Assembly (NCBI GenBank): GCA_965277595.1 | Contig: CBDIDH010000001.1 | Span: 2,170,001 to 2,234,000, forward strand | DNA length: 64,000 bases | From: CBDIDH01 sp965277595 | Lineage (GTDB): Bacteria; Planctomycetota; Planctomycetia; Isosphaerales; Isosphaeraceae | Reading direction: 5' to 3' | Part shown: positions 7,353 through 15,450 of the stretch, piece by piece | How positions within the stretch are numbered: position 1 is the stretch's first letter | How the letters are laid out: the number at the start of each line of letters is the position of its first letter | The notes under the pieces: generated by a model | Told to the model about the DNA's origin: nothing | The model's database searches: none | The model's input: only the letters and a program-made list of their open reading frames with translations | Program-made: the position numbers and the translations under genes

Positions 7353-9348
7353 CCTGCGCCTCCTTGATGCCCAGATGCACCTTTACCTTCTCAACGAGCC
7401 GGCGCAGCGGGAGCGGGCAGTTCTCGGCCAGCTCCTTCTTTGTGATCGAGGTCAGTGCGAGAATATGCGTCGTCGGCTTGCCGCGGCCGAGGAACAGGTA
7501 GCGATACCAGAAGAAGGCCAATTGCTGTGCTTCGCTGTAAGTCGAACCTTTGGATCCCTTTTTCAATACCGCAGAGATCGTATCCCGAATGGCCGTAGCC
7601 CGTTTCGGATCATCTGCTTTCGGGATTCTCGGCTTGCGGTCGCTGGTAGCCTGATACGCGGCGGGAAATTTTCTAAGCATCATGAAGTCGAGATCGAGCG
7701 GGTACGAAAAATAAACTCCGTAATGCTCGAAGAAGTGTTTCCAGCCGTTCATATTCTCTATGTCCGTAACCAGATATTTATGCATTCCGCCGATATCAGC
7801 ATCGGCTTCAAGGATGTTTTCTCTCGGAACGCCGATCGCGATCAGTTGCTCGATGACGTATTTGATCCGGCCCCAGCCGCCGCCCTTTCGCTCGCGGTCG
7901 AGATCGAGCAGCGTCACGTAAGGAATGTCCAGCCCGTTGAGCAGCCGCCAGAAATGGTTCACATGCCGGCCGCCGAGCGGCACGATGGACACGAAGCTGC
8001 CGTCGATGGGAACGCCAAGCGCTTCGGCGACGCGCGGCAGCACGATCTCCTCGCTGTCGCCCTCGCCCAGGATGACCACCCGCGCGAAATACAGCTCCGG
8101 GTAAGCCAGCACGGCCTGGCGGACGAACTTGTGCGCTTCCGGCTCCGGCGGAAGCTTGATCGATCTGACGTCCGTTTCGTGTGTCTCGTGATCGAGGCGC
8201 AGATAGCGAACCCATTCGGGATCGACGCGCCGCATGATCGACGCCGAATGGCTGGTGAGCAGAACCTGGCCGCTCTGCGATTTCGCCATGTCGCGCAGAA
8301 GGTTCATGATCCGGCCGAGGTAATGCGGCGCCAGGTGGTTTTCCGGCTCCTCGACAGCCAGGACGGTCAGCAAGGGCGCCTTCAGCTCTTTGCGCGAGAT
8401 GCCGTGCTTTTTCTGCCCTGGCTCGGTCTGAACGACATCCGCTGGCGTCGTCCGCTCGATGTCGAAAATCGCCCCAATCAGCGTCAGGTAGAAAAGCGAC
8501 TTCAGGCCGTCGCTCAACCGCTCAACGCCGTGCTCGCTCCCTTCCGGCGCGGGGCCGAAAACCGCCTCGACCTGGGCGAGCAATTCCTCGAACCTTCGGC
8601 CGAGCGGCCGCACATGGACGTCAGAGTAAATCGGCAATGGGTGAAGCGCCTGCCAGTGCTTGGTCAGCGCGTCGCGGATGATCACGACCCCTTCCTCCGC
8701 CCGGAAGGAGCTGCTCAACTTGTCGGAAGCCTCCTTGACGCTGTCTTCAATGCCGTCCGACCAGTTCACGGCGCTGAACAGCCGGTGCATGATCGATCCG
8801 GCCGCCTGTCGGATCTGCTTGAGCGGGTCGCGCACCGCCGGGATGTAGTGGACGTGGATACGCGAACGGTCGTGCGACTGCATCTTCTGCTTATGCTCGG
8901 CCTTGACCTCGTCGCTCGCGGTCTTGATCCACCAAAGGTCTTGATCGACATCGCCTTCCGGCAGATTGCCCGGCTTCCACTTGCCTTCGAGCCTAACCCG
9001 GCAGAAGGGCGTTTCGCCAGGCGCCGCGACGGACATCTGCCGGAAGCACTCGGCCACGGCGTCGCCGGGCTCGCCGTCGCCGTTCAGCTCGGGGAACTCG
9101 ATCCGGGCCTCGATCAGCAGCTCGATGGGCTCTGGATTGTCAGGCTTTTGGCGGGGAACGTGGAAATCGCCCTGGTTGAGCGTTCGTTCGGCGCCGGTGA
9201 TGCCGAAGATCCGAGCCAGGGCCTGGAGCACCGTGGACTTACCGCAGCCGTTGCTGCCGACGAAGGCGGTCAGATTGTCGAGATCGATGGTGGTCGCTTT
9301 CGGCCCGAAGCTACGGAAGTTCTTTACCGCAAGGGACTTAATCTTCAT
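7330..9348 (-). CDS. OLD-family ATPase-TOPRIM nuclease, GajA-like
   Basis: A 672-residue protein. An ABC-type ATPase domain begins 'MKIKSLAVKNFRSFG', with Walker A GSNGCGKS (31-38), signature LSDG (278-281) and Walker B 'LLTVLAVEEPENHL' (326-339). A C-terminal TOPRIM domain follows with Glu429 in 'ILGEGDSEE' and Asp482/Asp484 in 'LLDLDRE', the metal-binding set of an active nuclease. Such proteins nick or cut DNA when nucleotide levels fall. The gene is first in a two-gene operon with the helicase and faces away from the peptidase operon at 9604, leaving a 255-base shared promoter region. Similar length to GajA proteins (about 580) with an added C terminus. Confidence 0.88.
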   Translation of the reverse strand: MKIKSLAVKNFRSFGPKATTIDLDNLTAFVGSNGCGKSTVLQALARIFGITGAERTLNQGDFHVPRQKPDNPEPIELLIEARIEFPELNGDGEPGDAVAECFRQMSVAAPGETPFCRVRLEGKWKPGNLPEGDVDQDLWWIKTASDEVKAEHKQKMQSHDRSRIHVHYIPAVRDPLKQIRQAAGSIMHRLFSAVNWSDGIEDSVKEASDKLSSSFRAEEGVVIIRDALTKHWQALHPLPIYSDVHVRPLGRRFEELLAQVEAVFGPAPEGSEHGVERLSDGLKSLFYLTLIGAIFDIERTTPADVVQTEPGQKKHGISRKELKAPLLTVLAVEEPENHLAPHYLGRIMNLLRDMAKSQSGQVLLTSHSASIMRRVDPEWVRYLRLDHETHETDVRSIKLPPEPEAHKFVRQAVLAYPELYFARVVILGEGDSEEIVLPRVAEALGVPIDGSFVSIVPLGGRHVNHFWRLLNGLDIPYVTLLDLDRERKGGGWGRIKYVIEQLIAIGVPRENILEADADIGGMHKYLVTDIENMNGWKHFFEHYGVYFSYPLDLDFMMLRKFPAAYQATSDRKPRIPKADDPKRATAIRDTISAVLKKGSKGSTYSEAQQLAFFWYRYLFLGRGKPTTHILALTSITKKELAENCPLPLRRLVEKVKVHLGIKEAQDAADAQA

Positions 9349-9603
9349 CCGGCACGCCTCGAAACCAGAGCACGAAATCAGCCTGGCGCGTCAACGGCGA
9401 CGCACGGATAAGCAGCACGACCGTGCGAACCAGCCGCGGCGGGCGTTCGCACCGAAATCCTTGGGAATTCTATGGTAAGGGTGGCGTCGACGGGCGTCAA
9501 ATGAGGGAGACGCAGACGGCCATCCCCGCCCCGCGTGGATTGCTCCAATGGCTCAATCCCGATAAAATGGGCGGCTTCCGCGATCATCAAGGAGAAATCG
9601 GCC

Positions 9604-10158
9604 ATGCGACAGCCGAGCAATCGTAACGACCGCCGCTCCACGGCTTTCCACGAAGCAGGACACGCCGTTGCTGCAATTCTGACCGGAATTCCATTCGAGA
9701 AGGTCTACGTGGTCAAAGAGGTTGATCACGCGTCACGCCCCGTTGGCCAGAAAATCGGCGAGGTCGTCCGGCACCTGAACAAACCAGATCTAGCCGGCAA
9801 AGGCGAGGAGGAAGCGCGGCGCCAAGTCCTCATGGCGTTTGCCGGGCCTTACGGTGAAACTTTCGCATACCCGGGATTGCAACCTTTTGTGCCCCAAGAG
9901 GACGGCGATATCCAGGGAGTTATGGGTATTCTTAGATTCATTTTTTGCGAATTCACCATGAAGGATGGCCAAGCGGTTTTTTCTCGGGAAGAGCTGACCA
10001 CCCACAAGGTTACGATGGAACGATTGCTCAACGAAGGCAGCCCGAACGCCGCGCGATTCTGCGCCGAACACGCTGCCACGATCACCAAGGTCGCTGAAGC
10101 CCTGCTCCGGGATCACGAGCTTTCTTTTGACCAGGTCGTCGCTCTCTGCAAAGGGTAA
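9604..10158 (+). CDS. HEAGH zinc metalloprotease, M41-like, without AAA domain
   Basis: A 184-residue protein with the zinc-binding motif HEAGH in 'TAFHEAGHAVAAIL' and a later acidic segment 'QEDGDIQGVMG' that could give the third ligand, as in FtsH-family (M41) proteases. There is no ATPase domain and no membrane segment. The start at 9604 is chosen because AAGGAG lies nine bases upstream; the frame extends further without a binding site. The next gene starts in a TAATG overlap with its stop, and the OLD and UvrD genes follow closely, so it looks like the first gene of a four-gene defence operon. Proteases in defence systems often activate or release a toxic effector; here that is inference. 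Confidence 0.75.
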   Translation: MRQPSNRNDRRSTAFHEAGHAVAAILTGIPFEKVYVVKEVDHASRPVGQKIGEVVRHLNKPDLAGKGEEEARRQVLMAFAGPYGETFAYPGLQPFVPQEDGDIQGVMGILRFIFCEFTMKDGQAVFSREELTTHKVTMERLLNEGSPNAARFCAEHAATITKVAEALLRDHELSFDQVVALCKG

Positions 10159-10313
10159 TGCCCATGCCGTTTACAGCGGATCCAAAATGCTCTAAGTGCG
10201 GAAAGTACGTCCGCGTCTACGTTGAAGAAGCAAAAACGCCCACGGCGAGTGAGCGCTTCGAATATACATGCCCAGAGTGCGGCGATAGAATCAATGACTC
10301 ATTGGCAGTCTAA
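10158..10313 (+). CDS. 51-residue zinc-ribbon protein
   Basis: A very short gene whose ATG overlaps the stop of the protease gene (TAATG) and which ends 26 bases before the OLD-nuclease start. The product has two CxxC knuckles, 'KCSKCGK' at residues 11-14 and 'TCPECGD' at 38-41, separated by a 23-residue charged stretch: a complete zinc-ribbon. Placement inside the operon and the intact cysteine pairs argue that it is real. Zinc ribbons of this size usually bind nucleic acid or a protein partner; it might be a substrate of the protease before it or a regulator of the nuclease after it. Confidence 0.65.
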   Translation: MPMPFTADPKCSKCGKYVRVYVEEAKTPTASERFEYTCPECGDRINDSLAV

Positions 10314-10339
10314 CTCAAAACATCTATAGGATAACCGTA

Positions 10340-12331
10340 GTGTATCTTTCAAAGATTCGACTGACTAACTATCGCGGGTTTCATAACCATGCGATCGATT
10401 TCCAGCCAGGCCTGAACGTCATCATAGGCGAGAATAATGGCGGAAAGACCACTCTGCTTCGCGCATTAACCCTTGTGTTCGAGCGAAAGGCCAGGTTACG
10501 GCCGACATTGCATGATTTTTATCGCCTGCTGGAACCTATTGACCAACCGCCTGCAATTACGATCGCAGTGACCCTCCGCTCCTCGGCCCACGATTGCGAT
10601 GCAGATCGGGCTGTCGTTGCATCGTGGCTGACAAAACTCGTCCCAACCTGGGAAGCACAGCTCACTTATTCGTTTTTCCTGCCCGAGCAGCACCACACGG
10701 AGTTTCGGACGGCGGCGGCGGGCGTTGATAGATTACGCTTTTTCGAAATAGTGGAAGAGTTCCTTCCCAAATATGTCAGCAGAATATACGGGGGCAATCC
10801 TGACAGTAAAATCATAGCCGATGGTGAATCGCTTTCCAAATTCGACTGCCAGTTCCTTGATGCGCTGCGCGACGTGGAAGCCGAAATGTTTGCTGGCAGC
10901 ACTCCGTTGTTCCGGAGCATGCTTGAGCAGGTGCTCGATTTTGGCGTCCAGGCAGACACAAAACGCGATCTCAAGCAGAAATTCCGAACACAATCAAGTA
11001 CGCTTCGACAAGCACTGGTTTCTCGCTTAGATACCGATCGGCTGTTCAATCTGGTCAAGGAAACAGGGGCCGCTGACGGCGGTGCTCCATTGCTTCACGG
11101 TGAGCTGGGGGAAACCGATCTGATCGCCGCCCTGCGGCTTTTCGTCGAGCGCGAGGCGTTTTCCTTTCCCGTTACACACAATGGGTTGGGATACAATAAT
11201 TTAATCTATATTTCGCTCGTTCTTGCCAGCCTTAGCTTTCGCACCTCGACCGAGCGATTGGGCGAAAACGCGGCCGTGTTTCCTATGCTTCTCATCGAGG
11301 AACCCGAAGCACACCTTCACCCTGCCCTGCAATCAAAGCTGCTGGCTCACATCAAAAAACGGGTCAATGACGAGCCACGACAAAATCGTCAGGTTTTCAT
11401 CACAACTCATTCGACGCACATTACCGCTGTAGCGGGCCTCTCTCCCATCATTTGCCTTTCCGTCACTGCAACAGGCGAGACCCACGCCGCATACCCTTCC
11501 CAGCTTTTCCCGGATACAGACGAAGGAAAAAAGTCGCGTGGCTATGTCGAGCGGTACCTGGACGCTACCAAATCGACGATGCTCTTCGCCAAGGCGACCC
11601 TATTTGTCGAAGGCATGGCCGAGCAATTGGTGATTCCGGCTATCGCCTGGTTGCTCGGCCGCTCTTTTGAGGAGCATCACGTAGCTCTTGTACGGGTCGA
11701 TGGGCTGACTTTTAAGCATTTTCTTCCGCTTTTCGGTGTCGGATGTGACACGGCTGCAACAAAGCACGCGCTTCCCAGGCGAGTCGCATGTTTAGTAGAT
11801 GCCGACCCCGCCCGCCGCGAAAAAACAGCCGGAGCACGAAGAAAAACCTGCTGGCCATTTCAGTTGGGCATTGATCTTACGATATACGAGTATTTTGGCG
11901 AATCCGGTACTGTCATCAATCTTCGCAATGTTACACTCGGCTGCGCGAATGCCAGCATCCATAACGGCTCGAAAACCTTCGAGTATGACATCGCTTTAGA
12001 AAACGCAGGAAATGCGGTCCTTATCACCGATACCCTCCAAAATGCATCCGACCTTGGCACGTTTGCTTGCACTCTCGATCCGGTTCCCGTATCACTTGAC
12101 GCACTACTCGATGATGAAGCAAAGGGCGATTTAGCACGCCTCCCGAATCATGTCGAACGCAATAAAATGCGATTCGCGGCAATTTACCTGCAAAACGTCG
12201 AAGAGCAAAAAGGAGAAAATGCTCTGGCTTTGGAACGGAAGCTCCGTTCGCTCGATCCTGCCAGTCATACATTTAAGTGCCCCCAGCACATTAGAGAGGC
12301 GATCGAATGGGTGACTCTCCCGGCCTCATAA
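10340..12331 (+). CDS. Second OLD-family ATPase-TOPRIM nuclease, GajA-like
   Basis: A 663-residue protein with GTG start (MYLSKIRLTNYRGF). ATPase motifs: Walker A GENNGGKT (30-37) and Walker B in 'MLLIEEPEAHLHPALQ', followed by 'VFITTHSTHI' (H-loop). The TOPRIM domain has Glu424 in 'LFVEGMAEQL' and Asp487/Asp489 in 'CLVDADP', so the nuclease site looks complete. It overlaps the helicase gene downstream by 25 bases. Sequence and composition (more A/T) differ strongly from the first OLD protein at 7330-9348, so this is not a recent duplicate. With the helicase it forms a second Gabija-like pair, here preceded by a protease and a zinc ribbon. Confidence 0.87.
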   Translation: MYLSKIRLTNYRGFHNHAIDFQPGLNVIIGENNGGKTTLLRALTLVFERKARLRPTLHDFYRLLEPIDQPPAITIAVTLRSSAHDCDADRAVVASWLTKLVPTWEAQLTYSFFLPEQHHTEFRTAAAGVDRLRFFEIVEEFLPKYVSRIYGGNPDSKIIADGESLSKFDCQFLDALRDVEAEMFAGSTPLFRSMLEQVLDFGVQADTKRDLKQKFRTQSSTLRQALVSRLDTDRLFNLVKETGAADGGAPLLHGELGETDLIAALRLFVEREAFSFPVTHNGLGYNNLIYISLVLASLSFRTSTERLGENAAVFPMLLIEEPEAHLHPALQSKLLAHIKKRVNDEPRQNRQVFITTHSTHITAVAGLSPIICLSVTATGETHAAYPSQLFPDTDEGKKSRGYVERYLDATKSTMLFAKATLFVEGMAEQLVIPAIAWLLGRSFEEHHVALVRVDGLTFKHFLPLFGVGCDTAATKHALPRRVACLVDADPARREKTAGARRKTCWPFQLGIDLTIYEYFGESGTVINLRNVTLGCANASIHNGSKTFEYDIALENAGNAVLITDTLQNASDLGTFACTLDPVPVSLDALLDDEAKGDLARLPNHVERNKMRFAAIYLQNVEEQKGENALALERKLRSLDPASHTFKCPQHIREAIEWVTLPAS

Positions 12332-14097
12332 ATCAAGCACAATCCGATTCTATTCCGATTTCGTCCGATAGCTGCCTCGACGATATCGAACACCACTTCC
12401 GCGTCACCGCCGGTCCTGGCGCTGGCAAAACGTTCTGGCTAGTCAATCATGTCCAAAATGTCGCGAATCGTTCGAACCGGATAACACCATGCGCTAAAAT
12501 CGCAGTTATCTCATACACGAACGTAGCGGTCAGGGAAATCCTCAACCGCCTCGGCCCTGCTGCCGTCGCTGTTGAAGTATCGACAATTCATAGCTTTTTG
12601 TTTCGAAATCTAGTCCGTCCCTATCTTCATTTATTCAAAGATGAAATGGGCGAATGTTTCATTGAGCACGCCCTCGCTGATAATCATGACGAGCATTACC
12701 CTTCCTATAAGAAAGTCGAAGCATGGCTAACATACTGCGGTCAGAGACAATTATTGAGATTAAAGGATACGCACAACTGGTTGCTGAAACGCTTGTGCAA
12801 TTTATCCGTCAGAATCAGTTCCGACGATAGAGTCATCTTTGAGGCGAGGAAGCTTTCGCCGCGCGACAAGCCTATTGCACGCCTGCTAACTCCTGATAAC
12901 CTGCTCGCCTACAAAAAACTATACTGGTCGCAGGGGATTCTAGACCACGACGATGTGCTGTACTTTGCTTTACGAGTTCAAACCGAATTCCCTCAGCTTG
13001 CAGCCTTCGTCTGCGCCCGGTTCCCGTACCTGTTCATCGACGAATTCCAAGACACGCTACCCGTTCAGGCGATGTTGGTTGAGTGGCTTGCCAAGGCGGG
13101 TACGACGGTAGGCGTGATCGGAGACCCGGAGCAGGCGATCTTCGAATTTCTTGATGCCAGCCCCGTTTATTTTAATAGTTATTCGTTGCCAGGCTTCACA
13201 TCCTATCAGATGGTTGGTAATCGCAGGAGCAGCGAGTCGATTCTCAGGATTACGAATCGAATTCGATACGGTGGACTCGAACAGGAATCGCTTCGTCATT
13301 TTGCCGGTGAGCCCCCTCGCCTCTATGTCGGAAACCTTACTGCGGCGTTAGCTCACGCGCGCCAGGAATTACCAGAGCAAGCGTCATTATTGGTTTTGGC
13401 CCGCATTCACAAGAGGGTCGCTTCCGTACGGCTTGGAATGACTGGGGCGCACCAGGACCACTGGAAGGAGCTGCATGAAGCCGATGTTGAAAGAGCCAGA
13501 TTCCTTAAGCATCTAATCACCAGCTTGGAATTGGCGCGGCAGGGCATGTACGATATTGCTATACAGGGACTGATGAAGGGTATCACTAAAAGGGGCGGTT
13601 TTCGCAATCCGCTGCGATTTGATGGGGACGCCAATATCGTCGCCCGGCGTTCGGTGGCCTTTAGATTGCTCGAACAATTCTCAGAAAAACACACCGAATT
13701 AGTCACCGGAACTGCGGAAGGGTTCTACGCCGCCATTTCCGAAATGCTTCCTGGTTGCCTTTCCGGGCTGTCTGTGCCTGGCGTGCGTGCCGGGAAGTTC
13801 AAGACCGCTGCTCAGTGTTCGTACATAGCACTAACCGAGACCATTCGCACGCCCGAAGAGACCCGGGTAGTTCGTACAGTCCATCAAGCGAAAGGGGCTG
13901 AGGCCGAGGCTGTTTTTGTAGTTTTGGAAGATGAGCAGATCGATCACATCCTTAACCCAGGCCAGTCGTCAGAAGAGCAGCGCATTACTTATGTAGCTGT
14001 TAGTCGCGCCCGCGATAGACTTTATCTGTTTTCAAACCAAAAGGATTGTCTCCAGGAATTTGAGAATGTCGGGTTTGAGACGATGGTAATGGATTGA
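12307..14097 (+). CDS. Second UvrD-type helicase, GajB-like
   Basis: A 596-residue superfamily 1A helicase. Motifs: Walker A GPGAGKT (36-42), 'VISYTNVAVREI' (Ia), Walker B in 'LFIDEFQDTLPVQ', 'GDPEQAIFEF' (III), 'VRTVHQAKGAEAEAVFVVLE' (V) and 'TYVAVSRARDRLYLF' (VI). It starts 25 bases inside the OLD-nuclease gene, which implies coupled translation and a working pair. No other effector follows; the next gene is parA after a 356-base gap. As with the first pair, the Gabija label rests on gene order and motifs and not on a search. Confidence 0.85.
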   Translation: MGDSPGLINQAQSDSIPISSDSCLDDIEHHFRVTAGPGAGKTFWLVNHVQNVANRSNRITPCAKIAVISYTNVAVREILNRLGPAAVAVEVSTIHSFLFRNLVRPYLHLFKDEMGECFIEHALADNHDEHYPSYKKVEAWLTYCGQRQLLRLKDTHNWLLKRLCNLSVRISSDDRVIFEARKLSPRDKPIARLLTPDNLLAYKKLYWSQGILDHDDVLYFALRVQTEFPQLAAFVCARFPYLFIDEFQDTLPVQAMLVEWLAKAGTTVGVIGDPEQAIFEFLDASPVYFNSYSLPGFTSYQMVGNRRSSESILRITNRIRYGGLEQESLRHFAGEPPRLYVGNLTAALAHARQELPEQASLLVLARIHKRVASVRLGMTGAHQDHWKELHEADVERARFLKHLITSLELARQGMYDIAIQGLMKGITKRGGFRNPLRFDGDANIVARRSVAFRLLEQFSEKHTELVTGTAEGFYAAISEMLPGCLSGLSVPGVRAGKFKTAAQCSYIALTETIRTPEETRVVRTVHQAKGAEAEAVFVVLEDEQIDHILNPGQSSEEQRITYVAVSRARDRLYLFSNQKDCLQEFENVGFETMVMD

Positions 14098-14228
14098 CCT
14101 CGATTACAAGGCAAGGGTTGCAAATATTAAGAGCATACAAATTTAATTATCGCCAGCGGGATCAACTGAATTATAAGCGACAACTGCTATTGCGGTATAC
14201 AATGGTAAGCTCATACGAGTACCACGAT

Positions 14229-14352
14229 ACGCGTAAACATTCACGTCCTTACACCATGGCCGCGTCGCACGCGTATCGCACCGTACGCGTTTACCATCCC
14301 AGCCGTACGATGCTCCCGTTATAGCTTTACGACATTACAACGTTGTACGCGT
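14229..14352. repeat. Cluster of ACGCGT palindromes; candidate partition site / operator
   Basis: The 356-base gap before parA is AT-rich and contains no gene. It holds four ACGCGT hexamers at 14229, 14269, 14285 and 14347, mostly in a wider TACGCGT context. Two more occur at 15442, directly before the repA start, and at 2168. A cluster of short palindromes next to parA and a ribbon-helix-helix gene is what a ParA/ParG-type centromere and operator looks like. A TTGACA at 14398 and TATAAC at 14431 are too far apart (27 bases) for a standard promoter. Confidence 0.5.
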
Positions 14353-14453
14353 GTAATGTTATGCCGTTGCAAAGGGAGACCATTAAAACCTTATGCGTTG
14401 ACAATTGCATGCAATGGCAATAGGGACATGTATAACAGTACGAGAGTCGATCT

Positions 14454-15101
14454 ATGCGTGTCATAACATTCGTTACGCAAAAAGGGGGTGCCGGGAAAAC
14501 CACCCTGACGGTCAATTGCGCCGTTGCCGCCGAGCGGAAACGAAAAAAGGTGCTCATCCTCGATCTGGATGCGCAGTCCTCAGCGGAAAGCTGGTTTCAG
14601 GACCGTGAATCGGATTCTCCCAAACTGGTTAAGATTGGCTCCTGGTCATTGCCGGAGGCAATCTCCAACGCCAAAAGCGCCGGATTCGATTACGTGATGA
14701 TCGACACGCCCGGCCGCGACGAACCGTCGACGACCGCTGCCATCCGGGCAGCCGATTTTTGCGTGATCCCGTGCAGGCCCACCCCGATGGACATGAAGGC
14801 CATTCCGCCGACGGTAGCGACAGTAAACCGGCTATCGAAACAGGCGGTCTTCGTCTTGTCGCAAACGCCACCGCGCGGGGAGAGGGTGCGCGAAGCGGAT
14901 GCCGGACTTGCGATGCTTGGCATCGTCTGCCCGGTACGCATCGTCGCCAGGGCTGCGTTTCAAGACGCGTACGGCAGTGGTCTCAGCGTACTGGAGTTCG
15001 AGCCGGCAGGGAAGGCGGCTGCGGAAATTACGCAGCTTTGGGAGTGGATGGTTAAAAAAATGGAGAAAATCGCTTATGAGCAAGAAGAGGACGTCGCTTG
15101 A
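14454..15101 (+). CDS. parA: ParA-family partition ATPase, short type Ib
   Basis: A 215-residue ATPase with the deviant Walker A 'QKGGAGKTT' (residues 9-17), 'VLILDLDAQSSAESW' and 'YVMIDTPGRDEPST' as the A' and B motifs. There is no N-terminal DNA-binding domain, so it is the short type that relies on a small ribbon-helix-helix partner, which follows in an overlapping frame. It drives segregation of a low-copy plasmid or of a circular excised element. The adjoining initiator and iterons mark this as a replicon module. Confidence 0.9.
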   Translation: MRVITFVTQKGGAGKTTLTVNCAVAAERKRKKVLILDLDAQSSAESWFQDRESDSPKLVKIGSWSLPEAISNAKSAGFDYVMIDTPGRDEPSTTAAIRAADFCVIPCRPTPMDMKAIPPTVATVNRLSKQAVFVLSQTPPRGERVREADAGLAMLGIVCPVRIVARAAFQDAYGSGLSVLEFEPAGKAAAEITQLWEWMVKKMEKIAYEQEEDVA

Positions 15102-15363
15102 TTCGATCCTGAACCGTGTGGTCGAAGGCGTAAGGCCGGAAGCGCCGCCAGTGGCGGAGCCGGTTGCAGAGTCGAATCCGGGCAACCGGCCGGGGGTCAA
15201 GCAGCAAACCGCCTACCTGAAGGCGCCTGTTTACGAGCAGCTTCGCCGGCTGGCATTCGAGGAGCGGCAGAAAATGCACGACTATATCATTGAGGGGCTG
15301 AACCGGGTGTTTCTGGCGCGCGGATTACCCAGCGTCGAAGAGCTGGAGAAGAAACGCGCATGA
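15076..15363 (+). CDS. Ribbon-helix-helix partition partner (ParG-like)
   Basis: A 95-residue protein overlapping the end of parA by 26 bases. Residues 1-40 are basic and Pro-rich, probably disordered. Residues 42-75 ('QQTAYLKAPVYEQLRRLAFE' and following 'KMHDYIIEGLNRVFL') fit the beta strand and two helices of a ribbon-helix-helix DNA-binding fold used by plasmid partition proteins. ParG-like proteins bind repeats upstream of parA and stimulate its ATPase through a flexible arginine-containing tail; the ACGCGT clusters are candidate targets. Called by fold pattern and position. Confidence 0.7.
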   Translation: MSKKRTSLDSILNRVVEGVRPEAPPVAEPVAESNPGNRPGVKQQTAYLKAPVYEQLRRLAFEERQKMHDYIIEGLNRVFLARGLPSVEELEKKRA

Positions 15364-15450
15364 CGGCATGCCCGTATCCCATTATCATACTGTCCTGTCA
15401 CCCCATGATAGGCGTATTATGTTGCAACTGTATCTTGTTATACGCGTATC
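15364..15450 (+). promoter_or_regulatory. repA leader with ACGCGT element
   Basis: The 87 bases between the partition gene and repA are AT-rich and carry CATGATA and TATCATG inverted words and one ACGCGT palindrome (15442-15447) four bases before the repA ATG. There is no ribosome binding site. A protein bound here would block both transcription and start access, so initiator expression may be controlled by the partition protein or by RepA itself. Confidence 0.4.

Noticed and set aside
7228..9411. 727-codon plus-strand frame
   Set aside because: It lies wholly antisense to the OLD-nuclease gene, which has all family motifs; the frame has no motifs and is a product of GC-rich third positions.
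14094..14324. 76-codon frame after the second helicase
   Set aside because: It lies in the AT-rich palindrome cluster and has no protein-like pattern.
14398..14436. TTGACA and TATAAC as a parA promoter
   Set aside because: The 27-base spacing is too long for a sigma-70 promoter.
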